Below are positions 1-4,880 of a stretch of 5,425 nucleotides of DNA, in pieces. How positions within the stretch are numbered: position 1 is the first letter of the stretch; each line of letters starts with the position of its first letter. The translations under genes were made by a program, and so were the position numbers. Below the pieces are notes generated by a model. It saw only the letters and a program-made list of their open reading frames with translations, did not search any database and was not told where the DNA came from. The stretch comes from JAICKM01 sp035693165 (GTDB lineage: Bacteria; Chloroflexota; Chloroflexia; QHBQ01; JAICKM01), in the NCBI GenBank assembly GCA_035693165.1, contig DASSGZ010000509.1, forward strand, positions 1 to 5,425. Direction: 5' to 3'.

Positions 1-70
1 CGGCCACCAGGGCCGTGTAGCCCACCAGCCAGGGGGTGGGCCGTGCCTCCGCCGATCTACGACGCTTCAC
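1..70 (-). CDS. Partial CDS, N-terminus of a probable membrane protein (runs off the left edge)
   Basis: An open frame begins with GTG at 70-68 and stays open to the window edge (23 codons). The N-terminus is strongly basic (MKRRRS, then an Arg/Pro-containing stretch) and turns hydrophobic at about residue 14 with WLVGYTALVA. That is the pattern of a signal anchor or first transmembrane helix. The start is chosen because AGGAAGGA lies 6 nt upstream (84-77). An in-frame ATG at 100-98 would add ten residues but has a much poorer ribosome binding site. The gene follows the lipoprotein stop by 65 nt on the same strand, so it may be the third gene of the envelope cluster. Too little is visible to assign a family; membrane-anchored sensors often begin this way, but that is only a guess. 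Confidence 0.5.
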   Translation of the reverse strand, partial: MKRRRSAEARPTPWLVGYTALVA

Positions 71-76
71 TAGCGA

Positions 77-84
77 TCCTTCCT
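77..84 (-). promoter_or_regulatory. Shine-Dalgarno deciding the GTG start at 70
   Basis: AGGAAGGA on the minus strand lies 6 nt before the GTG at 70. It is the reason for preferring GTG over the upstream ATG at 100. Confidence 0.5.
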
Positions 85-86
85 GC

Positions 87-110
87 GGACGCGGCGGCAT
101 TCCGCGATCC
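87..110 (-). other. Intercistronic hairpin before the left-edge gene
   Basis: GGACGCGG (87-94) pairs with CCGCG-A-TCC (102-110), with one bulged A and a 7-nt loop. It lies between the lipoprotein stop and the ribosome binding site of the next gene. No T-tract follows it in the minus-strand direction, so it does not look like a standard intrinsic terminator. Confidence 0.3.
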
Positions 111-135
111 GTTCATCAGCATTCCCCAGCATTTA

Positions 136-768
136 TCAGCGGACGATGATCGTGAACTCGACGGCGCGGGACATCAGCCCGCAGGGCGGGTTCGACTTGA
201 GGCACGGCGGGTCGCCGGTGAGCAGCAGGGTGGTTTGCCCCGCCTGGGCGGCTTTGTACACGGCACGCCCCGCGCCGGTGGCCGGCGGGGCACTCACGAC
301 GCTGAGCACCGCCGGGTCCGCCAGGGTCACGCCCCAGTCGTAATTGCCGGTCAGGTTCACCTGCAACGTGTCGCCCGTTTGCAGTTGCACCGTGGCGCCG
401 GTCAGGTCCACGTTCACCTCGGCCACGCCCCCGGCACCGGGCGTGATCACAACGCCCGCCCCGCTCGGCGGCGCGACCGGCGTAATATCGCGCAGGGGCG
501 GGCTGGTGATCGGGCCGGTGGCGGGCTCCGAGGTGCCGATGGTGATGGAGCCTACCGTGACGGTGGCCGGCGCCGCGGACGTGGGAGTCTGGCCTGTCGC
601 CGGGGCCGTGGGCGGGCTGGTCGGGTTAGGCGAGGCCGTCCCCTCGCCGCCGGGGCCGGAGGCCCCCGGCGTGGCCGTCGCCACCACGGCGGCCTGGCCG
701 CAGCCCGCCAGCAACAGGGCCGCGCCGATCAAGAGGAGCACTCGCCCCCCGAATCGCATGTTGCGCAT
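136..768 (-). CDS. Lipoprotein with Thr/Pro/Ala linker and C-terminal chagasin-like beta domain
   Basis: The product is 210 aa. Residues 1-23 form a type II signal peptide: MRNMRFGGR, a leucine-rich core, then lipobox LLAGC with C23 as the predicted lipidated residue, so the protein should sit on the outer face of the cytoplasmic membrane. Residues 25 to about 107 are a low-complexity Ala/Thr/Pro/Gly linker. Residues about 112-210 form a beta-rich module with GDTLQVNL, NYDWGVTLADPAVLS, VYKAAQAGQTTLLLTG and a terminal VEFTIIV strand. Its layout resembles chagasin/I42 Ig-like domains, but the inhibitor loops NPTTGY and RPW are not recognisable, so protease inhibition is not claimed. C189 and C196 in PPC-x6-C spacing could form a disulfide. 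The start at 768 is supported by AGGAG at 778-774, 5 nt upstream; an upstream ATG at 810 lies inside a hairpin and would precede the signal peptide with 14 extra residues. It is probably co-transcribed with the 1832-825 gene. Confidence 0.85.
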   Translation of the reverse strand: MRNMRFGGRVLLLIGAALLLAGCGQAAVVATATPGASGPGGEGTASPNPTSPPTAPATGQTPTSAAPATVTVGSITIGTSEPATGPITSPPLRDITPVAPPSGAGVVITPGAGGVAEVNVDLTGATVQLQTGDTLQVNLTGNYDWGVTLADPAVLSVVSAPPATGAGRAVYKAAQAGQTTLLLTGDPPCLKSNPPCGLMSRAVEFTIIVR

Positions 769-788
769 CGTGTCTCCTTTCGGGCCGG

Positions 789-811
789 GATGCCCGCCTG
801 CTGCGGGCATC
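789..811 (-). other. Perfect 9-bp hairpin in the intercistronic gap
   Basis: GATGCCCGC (789-797), loop CTGCT, GCGGGCATC (803-811). The 9-bp stem is perfect. In the minus-strand direction it starts 13 nt after the stop of the upstream gene (825) and ends about 10 nt before the ribosome binding site of the lipoprotein. There is no T-run after it. It could adjust expression or mRNA stability between the two genes, or be a weak terminator. Confidence 0.45.
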
Positions 812-824
812 GCCGGTCCGTCTA

Positions 825-1832
825 TCAGGGCGCGCCCGCCGGGTTCGGTTCGATTTTATCGACCACGTACATCGGCGCGAAGCACATCTCGCGCGGCTCG
901 TCCGGGCCGGCCATATGGCCGGAGACGACCACATAGGCGTTGTTGGCTGCCAGCCCGGCGTTCAGGGCCGTGGTCCAGGCGGGGCCGGTCGGGACCACCT
1001 GGCCGTCGCCCACGCCCGTCGCCTTGTCCTCGTAGCGCAGGTATGTGCAGCCGCCCTGGATGCGGGTCACGTTGACCTGCCCGGCGATCCAGGAGAAATC
1101 AGCCGCATGGCCGAAGCGCGGGAACACCGCCGGCGGCGTGGCGGGCGGGAAATAGCCCTTTTGCCGCGCCAGTTGCGTGCCCAGCAGCCCTAACAGCACT
1201 TCGTATGCCGTGCCTGCGTTCTCCGGGTGCAACTCGAAGCGCGACCGCTGGAAATATTGTACCGTGTACTGCTTGCCGTCGATGGGGTTGGTTTCCTGGA
1301 ACGGCTCGCTGATCGGGTAGCCGTGGACGGCCAGCCCGCCGTGCGTCTGCCAGTAGCGCAGGAAGGAGCCGCCGAGGTTGTGCCCGGTGGCCTCGAAGTA
1401 TTCGGTGGCCGGTCCGGTCTGGGGCGCGACCTTCGGATCGGGCGCGTGGAACTCCTGGCCCAGCAGCCCCAGCAGCACTTCGTAGGCCGTGCCCGCGTTC
1501 TCCGGGTGGTGCTCGAAGCGGTTGCGCTCGAAATACTGGACCACGACTGGCTTATTGCCCGTCGGGCCGGGTTCGGTGAATTCTTCGGTGATCGGATAGC
1601 CGAACTGGGCCAACCCGCCGTGCTGTTCCCAGTAGGCCAGGAAGGTGCCGCGCAGGGTGTGGCCGGTGGTCGCGAACCAGCGCACGCCCGTCTGGTGTGG
1701 ATCGGTGACGGGGCTGGTGGGATAGTCCGCGGCCCTGGCCGGTGGCGCGGCCAGGGGGATGAGGAGGAGTGCCGCCAGAGCCAGCAGGGCCGCCGCGCGG
1801 CGCCGTCCATGTGAACCGAATATCGTGTACAT
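825..1832 (-). CDS. Secreted protein with two LGFP-like repeats and a C-terminal beta domain
   Basis: The product is 335 aa. Residues 1-34 are a Sec signal peptide: basic GRRR, an Ala/Leu core, and cleavage after ARA (A34). Two homologous repeats follow at about 53-125 and 146-218, 93 residues apart. Each reads FxxTGHxLxGxFLxYWxxHGGLAxxGYPIxE, an acidic turn, VQYFxRxRFExHPENAG and TAYEVLLGLLG. They resemble the LGFP-type repeats of exported, wall-associated proteins and are frequent in Chloroflexota exported proteins. After a Pro-rich linker, residues about 236-331 form another domain (GHAADFSWIAGQVNVTRIQGGC, VVVSGHMAGP, MCFAPMYVVDKI) whose strand pattern suggests an OB-like barrel; C262 and C317 could pair. 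The start at 1832 is set by AGGAGG at 1844-1839 with 6-nt spacing and gives a correctly placed signal peptide; a longer frame reaching 1994 would code through the promoter region. Function is unknown; a surface binding or adhesive role is inferred. Confidence 0.85.
   Translation of the reverse strand: MYTIFGSHGRRRAAALLALAALLLIPLAAPPARAADYPTSPVTDPHQTGVRWFATTGHTLRGTFLAYWEQHGGLAQFGYPITEEFTEPGPTGNKPVVVQYFERNRFEHHPENAGTAYEVLLGLLGQEFHAPDPKVAPQTGPATEYFEATGHNLGGSFLRYWQTHGGLAVHGYPISEPFQETNPIDGKQYTVQYFQRSRFELHPENAGTAYEVLLGLLGTQLARQKGYFPPATPPAVFPRFGHAADFSWIAGQVNVTRIQGGCTYLRYEDKATGVGDGQVVPTGPAWTTALNAGLAANNAYVVVSGHMAGPDEPREMCFAPMYVVDKIEPNPAGAP
1179..1676 (-). repeat. Two-copy internal coding repeat (LGFP-like units)
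   Basis: Codons for residues 53-125 (1676-1458) and 146-218 (1397-1179) encode homologous units. At DNA level the best-conserved part is 1182-1259 against 1461-1538, offset by exactly 279 nt, where most differences are silent or conservative. This indicates an in-frame duplication followed by divergence under selection. Confidence 0.8.
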
Positions 1833-1897
1833 CAAGTCCCTCCTTCGGTCGAGATCGCCGGGCAGGCAGTTATCCGGCCCCCGGCGATGCGCGCCCC

Positions 1898-1906
1898 TGT
1901 ATACCA
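1898..1906 (-). promoter_or_regulatory. Candidate extended -10 promoter for the secreted-protein gene
   Basis: On the minus strand, TG at 1906-1905, one base, then TATACA (1903-1898) matches an extended -10 element. No convincing -35 lies 16-18 nt upstream. The inferred transcript start is near 1890, which leaves a leader of about 58 nt. An alternative reading is an ECF-type pair: GGAAC (1932-1928), 16-nt spacer, CGTTA (1911-1907). Confidence 0.4.
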
Positions 1907-1954
1907 TAACGCTCCTGCTCGCCGCGAGTTCCCTACCGCGCCCGGTGACAGGTG

Positions 1955-1964
1955 TGGTATAGAT
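1955..1964 (+). promoter_or_regulatory. Candidate extended -10 promoter for the URO-D family gene
   Basis: TGGTATAGAT has the TGn extension followed by TATAGA (1958-1963). The -35 region is weak. The inferred start of transcription is near 1970, about 48 nt before the ATG at 2018. The TGGTATA core is the exact reverse complement of the one at 1900-1906. Confidence 0.4.
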
Positions 1965-2017
1965 CCTGCTGGCGCCGTAGGCTGCATAGTCCACGCACGA
2001 AAGGAGCCACGATTCCC

Positions 2018-3052
2018 ATGGCTGTTATGAGCAAGAAAGAGCGCATCAACGCCACGATGCGCAACGAGCCGGTCGACCGCATCCCGGTCAGCCTCTGGCG
2101 GCACTTCTACGAGTGCGAAGAAACCGCCGAGGGCCTGGCCGGGGCCATGCTAGCCTGGCAGGCCAAGTATGATTGGGACTGGATGAAGGTCAATCCCCGT
2201 GCATCCTACCACGTCGAGGGCTGGGGTGTAAAGCTGCGCTTCAGCGGCCAACCCCTGGTCAAGCCTGTCGTCACCGAGGTGCCGATCCACTCGGTGCAGG
2301 ATTGGGGCAAGTTGCGCCCGCTGTCGCTCGATTCCGGGCCGCTGGACGAGCAACTGGAGGTGGTGGAACGGCTCTGCGAGGCGCTGGGCGATAAGGTCTA
2401 CGCCGTGGAGACGGTGTTCAACCCGATTTCCATTGCTGCCGACCTGCTGCCCGAGGGGCGCGAACTGCTCACCCATATGCAGCAGGACCCCCAGGCCGTC
2501 CACGGCGCGCTGGAAGTGATCACCGCCACGTTTACGGAGTTCGTGGGCCGCCTGCTCAAGGCAGGCGCCGACGGCATCTTCTTCGCCACCACCGATTGGG
2601 CCTCGCGCGACATGCTGACCGAAGACCAGTACGCCGAGTTTGCGCGGCCCTACGATTTGCGCGTGCTGGCGGCGGCGCAGGACGCGCACTTTAACGTGCT
2701 GCACGTCTGCAAAAACAACAACTACGTGCTCTCGATGCTCGACTACCCGGTCCACGCCATCAACTGGGCCGTCGGTTCGCCGGGCAACCCCGACCTGCGC
2801 ACCGTGCAGACCAGCACCGACAAGGTGGTCATCGGCGGCTACCGCAACGAAACCTTGCGCGACGGCGACGTGGCCCATATCCACGCCGAAGCCCGCGCCG
2901 CCGACGTGCAGACGGGGGGCCGCCGCTGGATCCTCGGCCCGGCCTGTTCCATCGCCGTGGATACGCCGGACGCCAACGTGCGCGCGGCGCGCGACATCGC
3001 CAACCAGTTGGACACCGGGGCGGCAGGAGGTGGGCAGGATATCACCGGATGA
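2018..3052 (+). CDS. URO-D superfamily protein with methyltransferase-type HxC...C zinc site
   Basis: The product is 344 aa, soluble, and close to the usual URO-D fold length. Recognisable blocks are KKERINATMRNEPVDRIPV at the N-terminus (family start, residues 6-24), TVFNPISIA (132-140), a GADGIFFATTDW strand (183-194), the TEDQYAEFARPYD helix (201-213) and GPACSIAVDTPDANVRA (308-324). The HemE signature RQAGRY is absent; the segment reads RIPVSLWRHF, so a role in heme synthesis is unlikely. H229-V-C231 plus C310 matches the His-x-Cys ~77 Cys zinc ligands of MtaA/MtbA-type methylcobamide:CoM methyltransferases, so a zinc-dependent alkyl or methyl transfer to a thiol is the better hypothesis. 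No corrinoid protein gene is visible. The start at 2018 has AAAGGAG at 2000-2006, 11 nt upstream; an ATG at 2027 is too far from it. The gene overlaps the GNAT gene downstream, suggesting an operon. Confidence 0.85.
   Translation: MAVMSKKERINATMRNEPVDRIPVSLWRHFYECEETAEGLAGAMLAWQAKYDWDWMKVNPRASYHVEGWGVKLRFSGQPLVKPVVTEVPIHSVQDWGKLRPLSLDSGPLDEQLEVVERLCEALGDKVYAVETVFNPISIAADLLPEGRELLTHMQQDPQAVHGALEVITATFTEFVGRLLKAGADGIFFATTDWASRDMLTEDQYAEFARPYDLRVLAAAQDAHFNVLHVCKNNNYVLSMLDYPVHAINWAVGSPGNPDLRTVQTSTDKVVIGGYRNETLRDGDVAHIHAEARAADVQTGGRRWILGPACSIAVDTPDANVRAARDIANQLDTGAAGGGQDITG
3025..3030 (+). promoter_or_regulatory. AGGAGG inside the URO-D gene end, relevant to the GNAT start
   Basis: AGGAGG at 3025-3030 overlaps the first base of the in-frame GTG at 3030-3032. 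It would be ideally spaced for an in-frame ATA at 3039, and too far for the ATG at 3078. It is probably part of the initiation signal of the GNAT gene, but it leaves the exact start unresolved. Confidence 0.35.
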
Positions 3053-3659
3053 CCCGCCGCCCTGGACGTTTCGGCGTATGGCCCCGCACGAACGGGCCGC
3101 CGTCGGGGCGATCATCGCGGCGGCTTTCGCCGATAAATATGGGCCAGCGCTGGGCCACGACCCGGCGCTGGCCGCCGAGGTCGCTGCGGTGCTACCCTCC
3201 GGCTGGGCGTGTTATGTGGGCGAGCAGGCCGGCGTCGTATATGGCGCCGGCCTGCTGCGCTTCGCCGAGCATCCGGGCTTCGGCACCGCCGAGGCCCTGG
3301 CGATGTGGCGCGTGCTGCGGCGCCGCCAATCGGTCGGGCGCACGTTGCGCTCGCTGGTCCTGCTGTCGCTGACGGGCGCCGACCACCGGCCCGACACGCG
3401 CACCGGCTACATCTCGGCGCTGGCGGTGCTGCCCGCCCGGCAGGGCCAGGGGCTGGGCAGCGGCCTGCTGCATCATTTGGAAGCCGAGGCGCGCGCCGCC
3501 GGCAAAACCCGCCTGACCCTGGACGTGGTGGACACCAACACGGGCGCGCGCCGCCTCTATGAGCGCCACGGCTTCCGCGTTATCGAAACGCAGCCGTCCC
3601 TCTTCACCCGCCGCCGCTGGGGCTACAGCGCCGTCCACTACATGCTCAAGCAGATCTGA
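3030..3659 (+). CDS. GNAT-family N-acetyltransferase
   Basis: About 209 aa if read from GTG 3030. The GNAT fold is clear: first strand WTFRRMAPHERAAV (12-25), a helix with AAAFADKYG, strand CYVGEQAGVVYGAGLLRF (61-78), then motif A with YISALAVLP followed by RQGQGLGSGLL (127-147). The Q138-G-Q-G141-L-G143 loop fits the Q/RxxGxG acetyl-CoA pyrophosphate-binding consensus. Motif B follows as DVVDTNTGARRLYERHGFRV (165-184), with N170, Y177 and G181-F182 at the usual places. A helical insert at about 88-115 separates the two halves. The acceptor substrate cannot be told. The start is uncertain: GTG 3030 overlaps the URO-D gene by 23 nt, the first ATG (3078) would cut off the first strand, and no ATG lies between. 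The overlap suggests translational coupling. Confidence 0.8.
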   Translation: MGRISPDDPPPWTFRRMAPHERAAVGAIIAAAFADKYGPALGHDPALAAEVAAVLPSGWACYVGEQAGVVYGAGLLRFAEHPGFGTAEALAMWRVLRRRQSVGRTLRSLVLLSLTGADHRPDTRTGYISALAVLPARQGQGLGSGLLHHLEAEARAAGKTRLTLDVVDTNTGARRLYERHGFRVIETQPSLFTRRRWGYSAVHYMLKQI

Positions 3660-3677
3660 CCACTAATGATTCGTGGT
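3659..3677. other. 19-nt near-perfect palindrome at the GNAT stop codon
   Basis: ACCACTAATGATTCGTGGT begins on the last base of the GNAT stop codon. Its arms pair around G3668 with a single mismatch (3664/3672). With only a short T-rich tail (TTCT), it is at best a weak terminator or a protein-binding site. Confidence 0.3.
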
Positions 3678-3701
3678 TCTCAGAAGTCCCTCACAGAGGA
3701 T

Positions 3702-3778
3702 TTGTCACTCTGAGCGGAGCGAAGAGTCTCGTCTCGTGCGGGTACAAGACGGAGATTCTTCGCTGCACTCAGAATGAC
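3702..3778. repeat. Palindromic intergenic element, unit 1
   Basis: The left arm (3702-3733) contains the core CTCTGAGCGGAGCGAAGAG. The right arm (3748-3778) runs GACGGAGATTCT, an inner core, then GAATGAC. The right arm is close to the reverse complement of the left, so unit 1 can fold into one long imperfect hairpin of about 30 bp with a 14-nt loop. It lies between two convergent genes, where it could act as a bidirectional terminator or be a small non-coding mobile or REP-like element. Confidence 0.8.
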
Positions 3779-3789
3779 CGGGTTTGAGC

Positions 3790-3866
3790 TTGTCACTCTG
3801 AGCGGAGCGAAGAGTCTCGTCCCCGCTCAAGACGAGACGGAGATTCTGAGCGCAGCGAAGAATGAC
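3790..3866. repeat. Palindromic intergenic element, unit 2, with inverted right core
   Basis: The left arm (3790-3821) is identical to 3702-3733 over 32 nt, 88 nt downstream. The right arm (3836-3866) shares GACGGAGATTCT and GAATGAC with unit 1, but its 19-nt core TTCTGAGCGCAGCGAAGAA (3844-3862) is the reverse complement, with one mismatch, of the core in unit 1 (3756-3774). Both arms of this unit therefore carry the core in the same direction, which weakens the long hairpin. GACGAGAC (3831-3838) still pairs with GTCTCGTC of the left arm. Confidence 0.8.
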
Positions 3867-3885
3867 AGATGCCTTGTACTAAATT

Positions 3886-3902
3886 ACTCAGCACTCAGCA
3901 CT
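3886..3902. repeat. Short tandem repeat ACTCAGC
   Basis: Just past the zinc-ribbon stop codon (its 3' side on the minus strand) the bases run TACTCAGCACTCAGCACTC, two and a half copies of a 7-nt unit. No function is evident. Confidence 0.5.
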
Positions 3903-3904
3903 CG

Positions 3905-4666
3905 TTAGCTGACCTTGCTGCCGCAGGCGCCGCAGAAGCGCCCGGCCACTTTCGCGCCGCAGGTGGGGCAGGTGGTGGGCTGGGGCGCGGCGGCGGGGGC
4001 CGCGGCGGCGACCTTGGTGCCGCAGTTGACGCAGAAGGCGCTGCCCGGCGGCACGGTGGCCTGGCAGGTGGGGCAGGTGACGGGGGCCGCCACTGGCTCC
4101 GGCTGGATCATCGCCCCGCCGCACCTGGGGCAGAACTTGGTGCCCGGCGCGGCCGGCGTGCCGCATTGCGAGCAATGCGCCGTGCGTGCGGCAGCCGCTT
4201 TCGCCGCCGCGCCCAGGTCGCTGACCACCTGGCCCAGCCCGAACGCCGCGGCAAAGCCCTTGACCACCCCGGCGGCCTGCTCGGCCTGCGCCTGGGCGAT
4301 CTCGGCGCGGCGCGGGCTGTCCTCCGTGCAGAAGCCCGCCTGCGGGTCCCAGTCGGTGGGGCAGACGATCAGGCGGCAGGTGGGGCACTCGTGGAAGTTC
4401 TCCTGCACCTGCTGCCAGGCGGCCTCCAGTTGATCCGGCTTCAGGCTGGTGACGTAGCGCGGGTCTTCGAGCACGTTGTTGGCGACCGAGTAGCCGACCA
4501 CCGGGATGTTGCGCAGCAACCCGCCGAGCGCCGCCCGGCCCACGTCTTTGGTGATGGTGTTCTGGATGTCGGGCTGGCTGCGATACTCATGGTAGCATTT
4601 ATCGCAATAGAAGACGGCATAGGGGCCGACGCCGTCGTTTCGCACGTCGTAACGAGGCATTCGCAT
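3905..4666 (-). CDS. Multi-zinc-ribbon protein, probably cytoplasmic
   Basis: The product is 253 aa with no signal peptide. The N-terminal domain has C21-x2-C24 (YCDKCYHEY), a Gly-rich helical segment ALGGLLRNIPVVGYSVANNV (46-65) and a second cysteine cluster C94-x2-C97, C102 and C113. C21/C24 may share a zinc with C94/C97 across the intervening helices. Residues about 118-162 are an Ala-rich, probably helical linker. Three standard zinc ribbons follow: C165/C168...C179/C182, C198/C201...C212/C215 and C233/C236...C245/C248, separated by Ala/Pro linkers. Such tandem ribbons usually bind nucleic acid or protein partners; which applies here is unknown. The start at 4666 has AGGAG at 4680-4676 with 9-nt spacing; ATG 4660 is a possible alternative. 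The gene is transcribed alone, convergent with the GNAT gene and divergent from the DUF2851 gene. Confidence 0.85.
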   Translation of the reverse strand: MRMPRYDVRNDGVGPYAVFYCDKCYHEYRSQPDIQNTITKDVGRAALGGLLRNIPVVGYSVANNVLEDPRYVTSLKPDQLEAAWQQVQENFHECPTCRLIVCPTDWDPQAGFCTEDSPRRAEIAQAQAEQAAGVVKGFAAAFGLGQVVSDLGAAAKAAAARTAHCSQCGTPAAPGTKFCPRCGGAMIQPEPVAAPVTCPTCQATVPPGSAFCVNCGTKVAAAAPAAAPQPTTCPTCGAKVAGRFCGACGSKVS

Positions 4667-4748
4667 GAACGGGTTCTCCTTTTAGGGGGACGCCAACGCA
4701 GGCAGATCGCGGATGGTGCGGATTGCAGCGGTTGCCGGGTAACGGCGC

Positions 4749-4790
4749 GCCGATCCCATCTTACTCGTTTGTCCTGTCGTCGGGATCGGC
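4749..4790 (-). other. Stem-loop in the zinc-ribbon gene leader
   Basis: GCCGATCCC (4749-4757) and GGGATCGGC (4782-4790) are perfect 9-bp inverted arms around a 24-nt loop. They lie inside the inferred leader between the promoter near 4814 and the start at 4666. The structure may be an RNA element or a split operator. It matches no riboswitch class I recognise. Confidence 0.4.
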
Positions 4791-4813
4791 ACCGGACGGG
4801 CACGTCTATCTTG

Positions 4814-4842
4814 AGTATAGGATAAGCGCGCAAAAGCGTCAA
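4814..4842 (-). promoter_or_regulatory. Sigma70-type promoter of the zinc-ribbon gene
   Basis: Minus-strand TTGACG (4842-4837), a 17-nt spacer, then TATACT (4819-4814): each hexamer differs from consensus at one position and the spacing is optimal. Transcription should start near 4807, giving a leader of about 140 nt. Confidence 0.7.
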
Positions 4843-4880
4843 TTAGCGGGTGCAAGGCTTACAAAACTGTAGCAAAGGTC

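Noticed and set aside
136..768. Chagasin-type cysteine protease inhibitor
   Set aside because: Only the overall strand layout fits. The loops that enter the protease active site are not present, so the function is not assigned.
789..811. Intrinsic terminator after the secreted-protein gene
   Set aside because: The stem is strong, but no T-run follows it on the minus strand, and a ribosome binding site with a gene starts within about 20 nt.
43..1075. Long plus-strand open frames opposite the lipoprotein and secreted-protein genes
   Set aside because: They are antisense shadows caused by high G+C: Arg/Gly/Pro-rich translations without ribosome binding sites or domains. The minus-strand products have signal peptides and repeats.
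2018..3052. Uroporphyrinogen decarboxylase HemE
   Set aside because: The RQAGRY substrate-binding motif is missing, and the C-terminal HemE-type GHG block is replaced by GPACS. Only the superfamily name is kept.
2150..3115. 321-codon minus-strand open frame opposite the URO-D gene
   Set aside because: Its composition is His/Arg/Gly-rich with no domain pattern, and it crosses a well-supported family protein.
3702..3821. Two-repeat CRISPR array (32-nt repeats, 56-nt spacer)
   Set aside because: There are only two copies, and the 'spacer' contains an inverted version of the repeat itself. No cas gene is visible. It is a palindromic intergenic element.
3869..4825. 318-codon plus-strand open frame opposite the zinc-ribbon gene
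   Set aside because: The minus-strand frame has ordered CxxC pairs, a ribosome binding site and a promoter. The plus-strand translation is Ala/Gly/Arg-rich and featureless.
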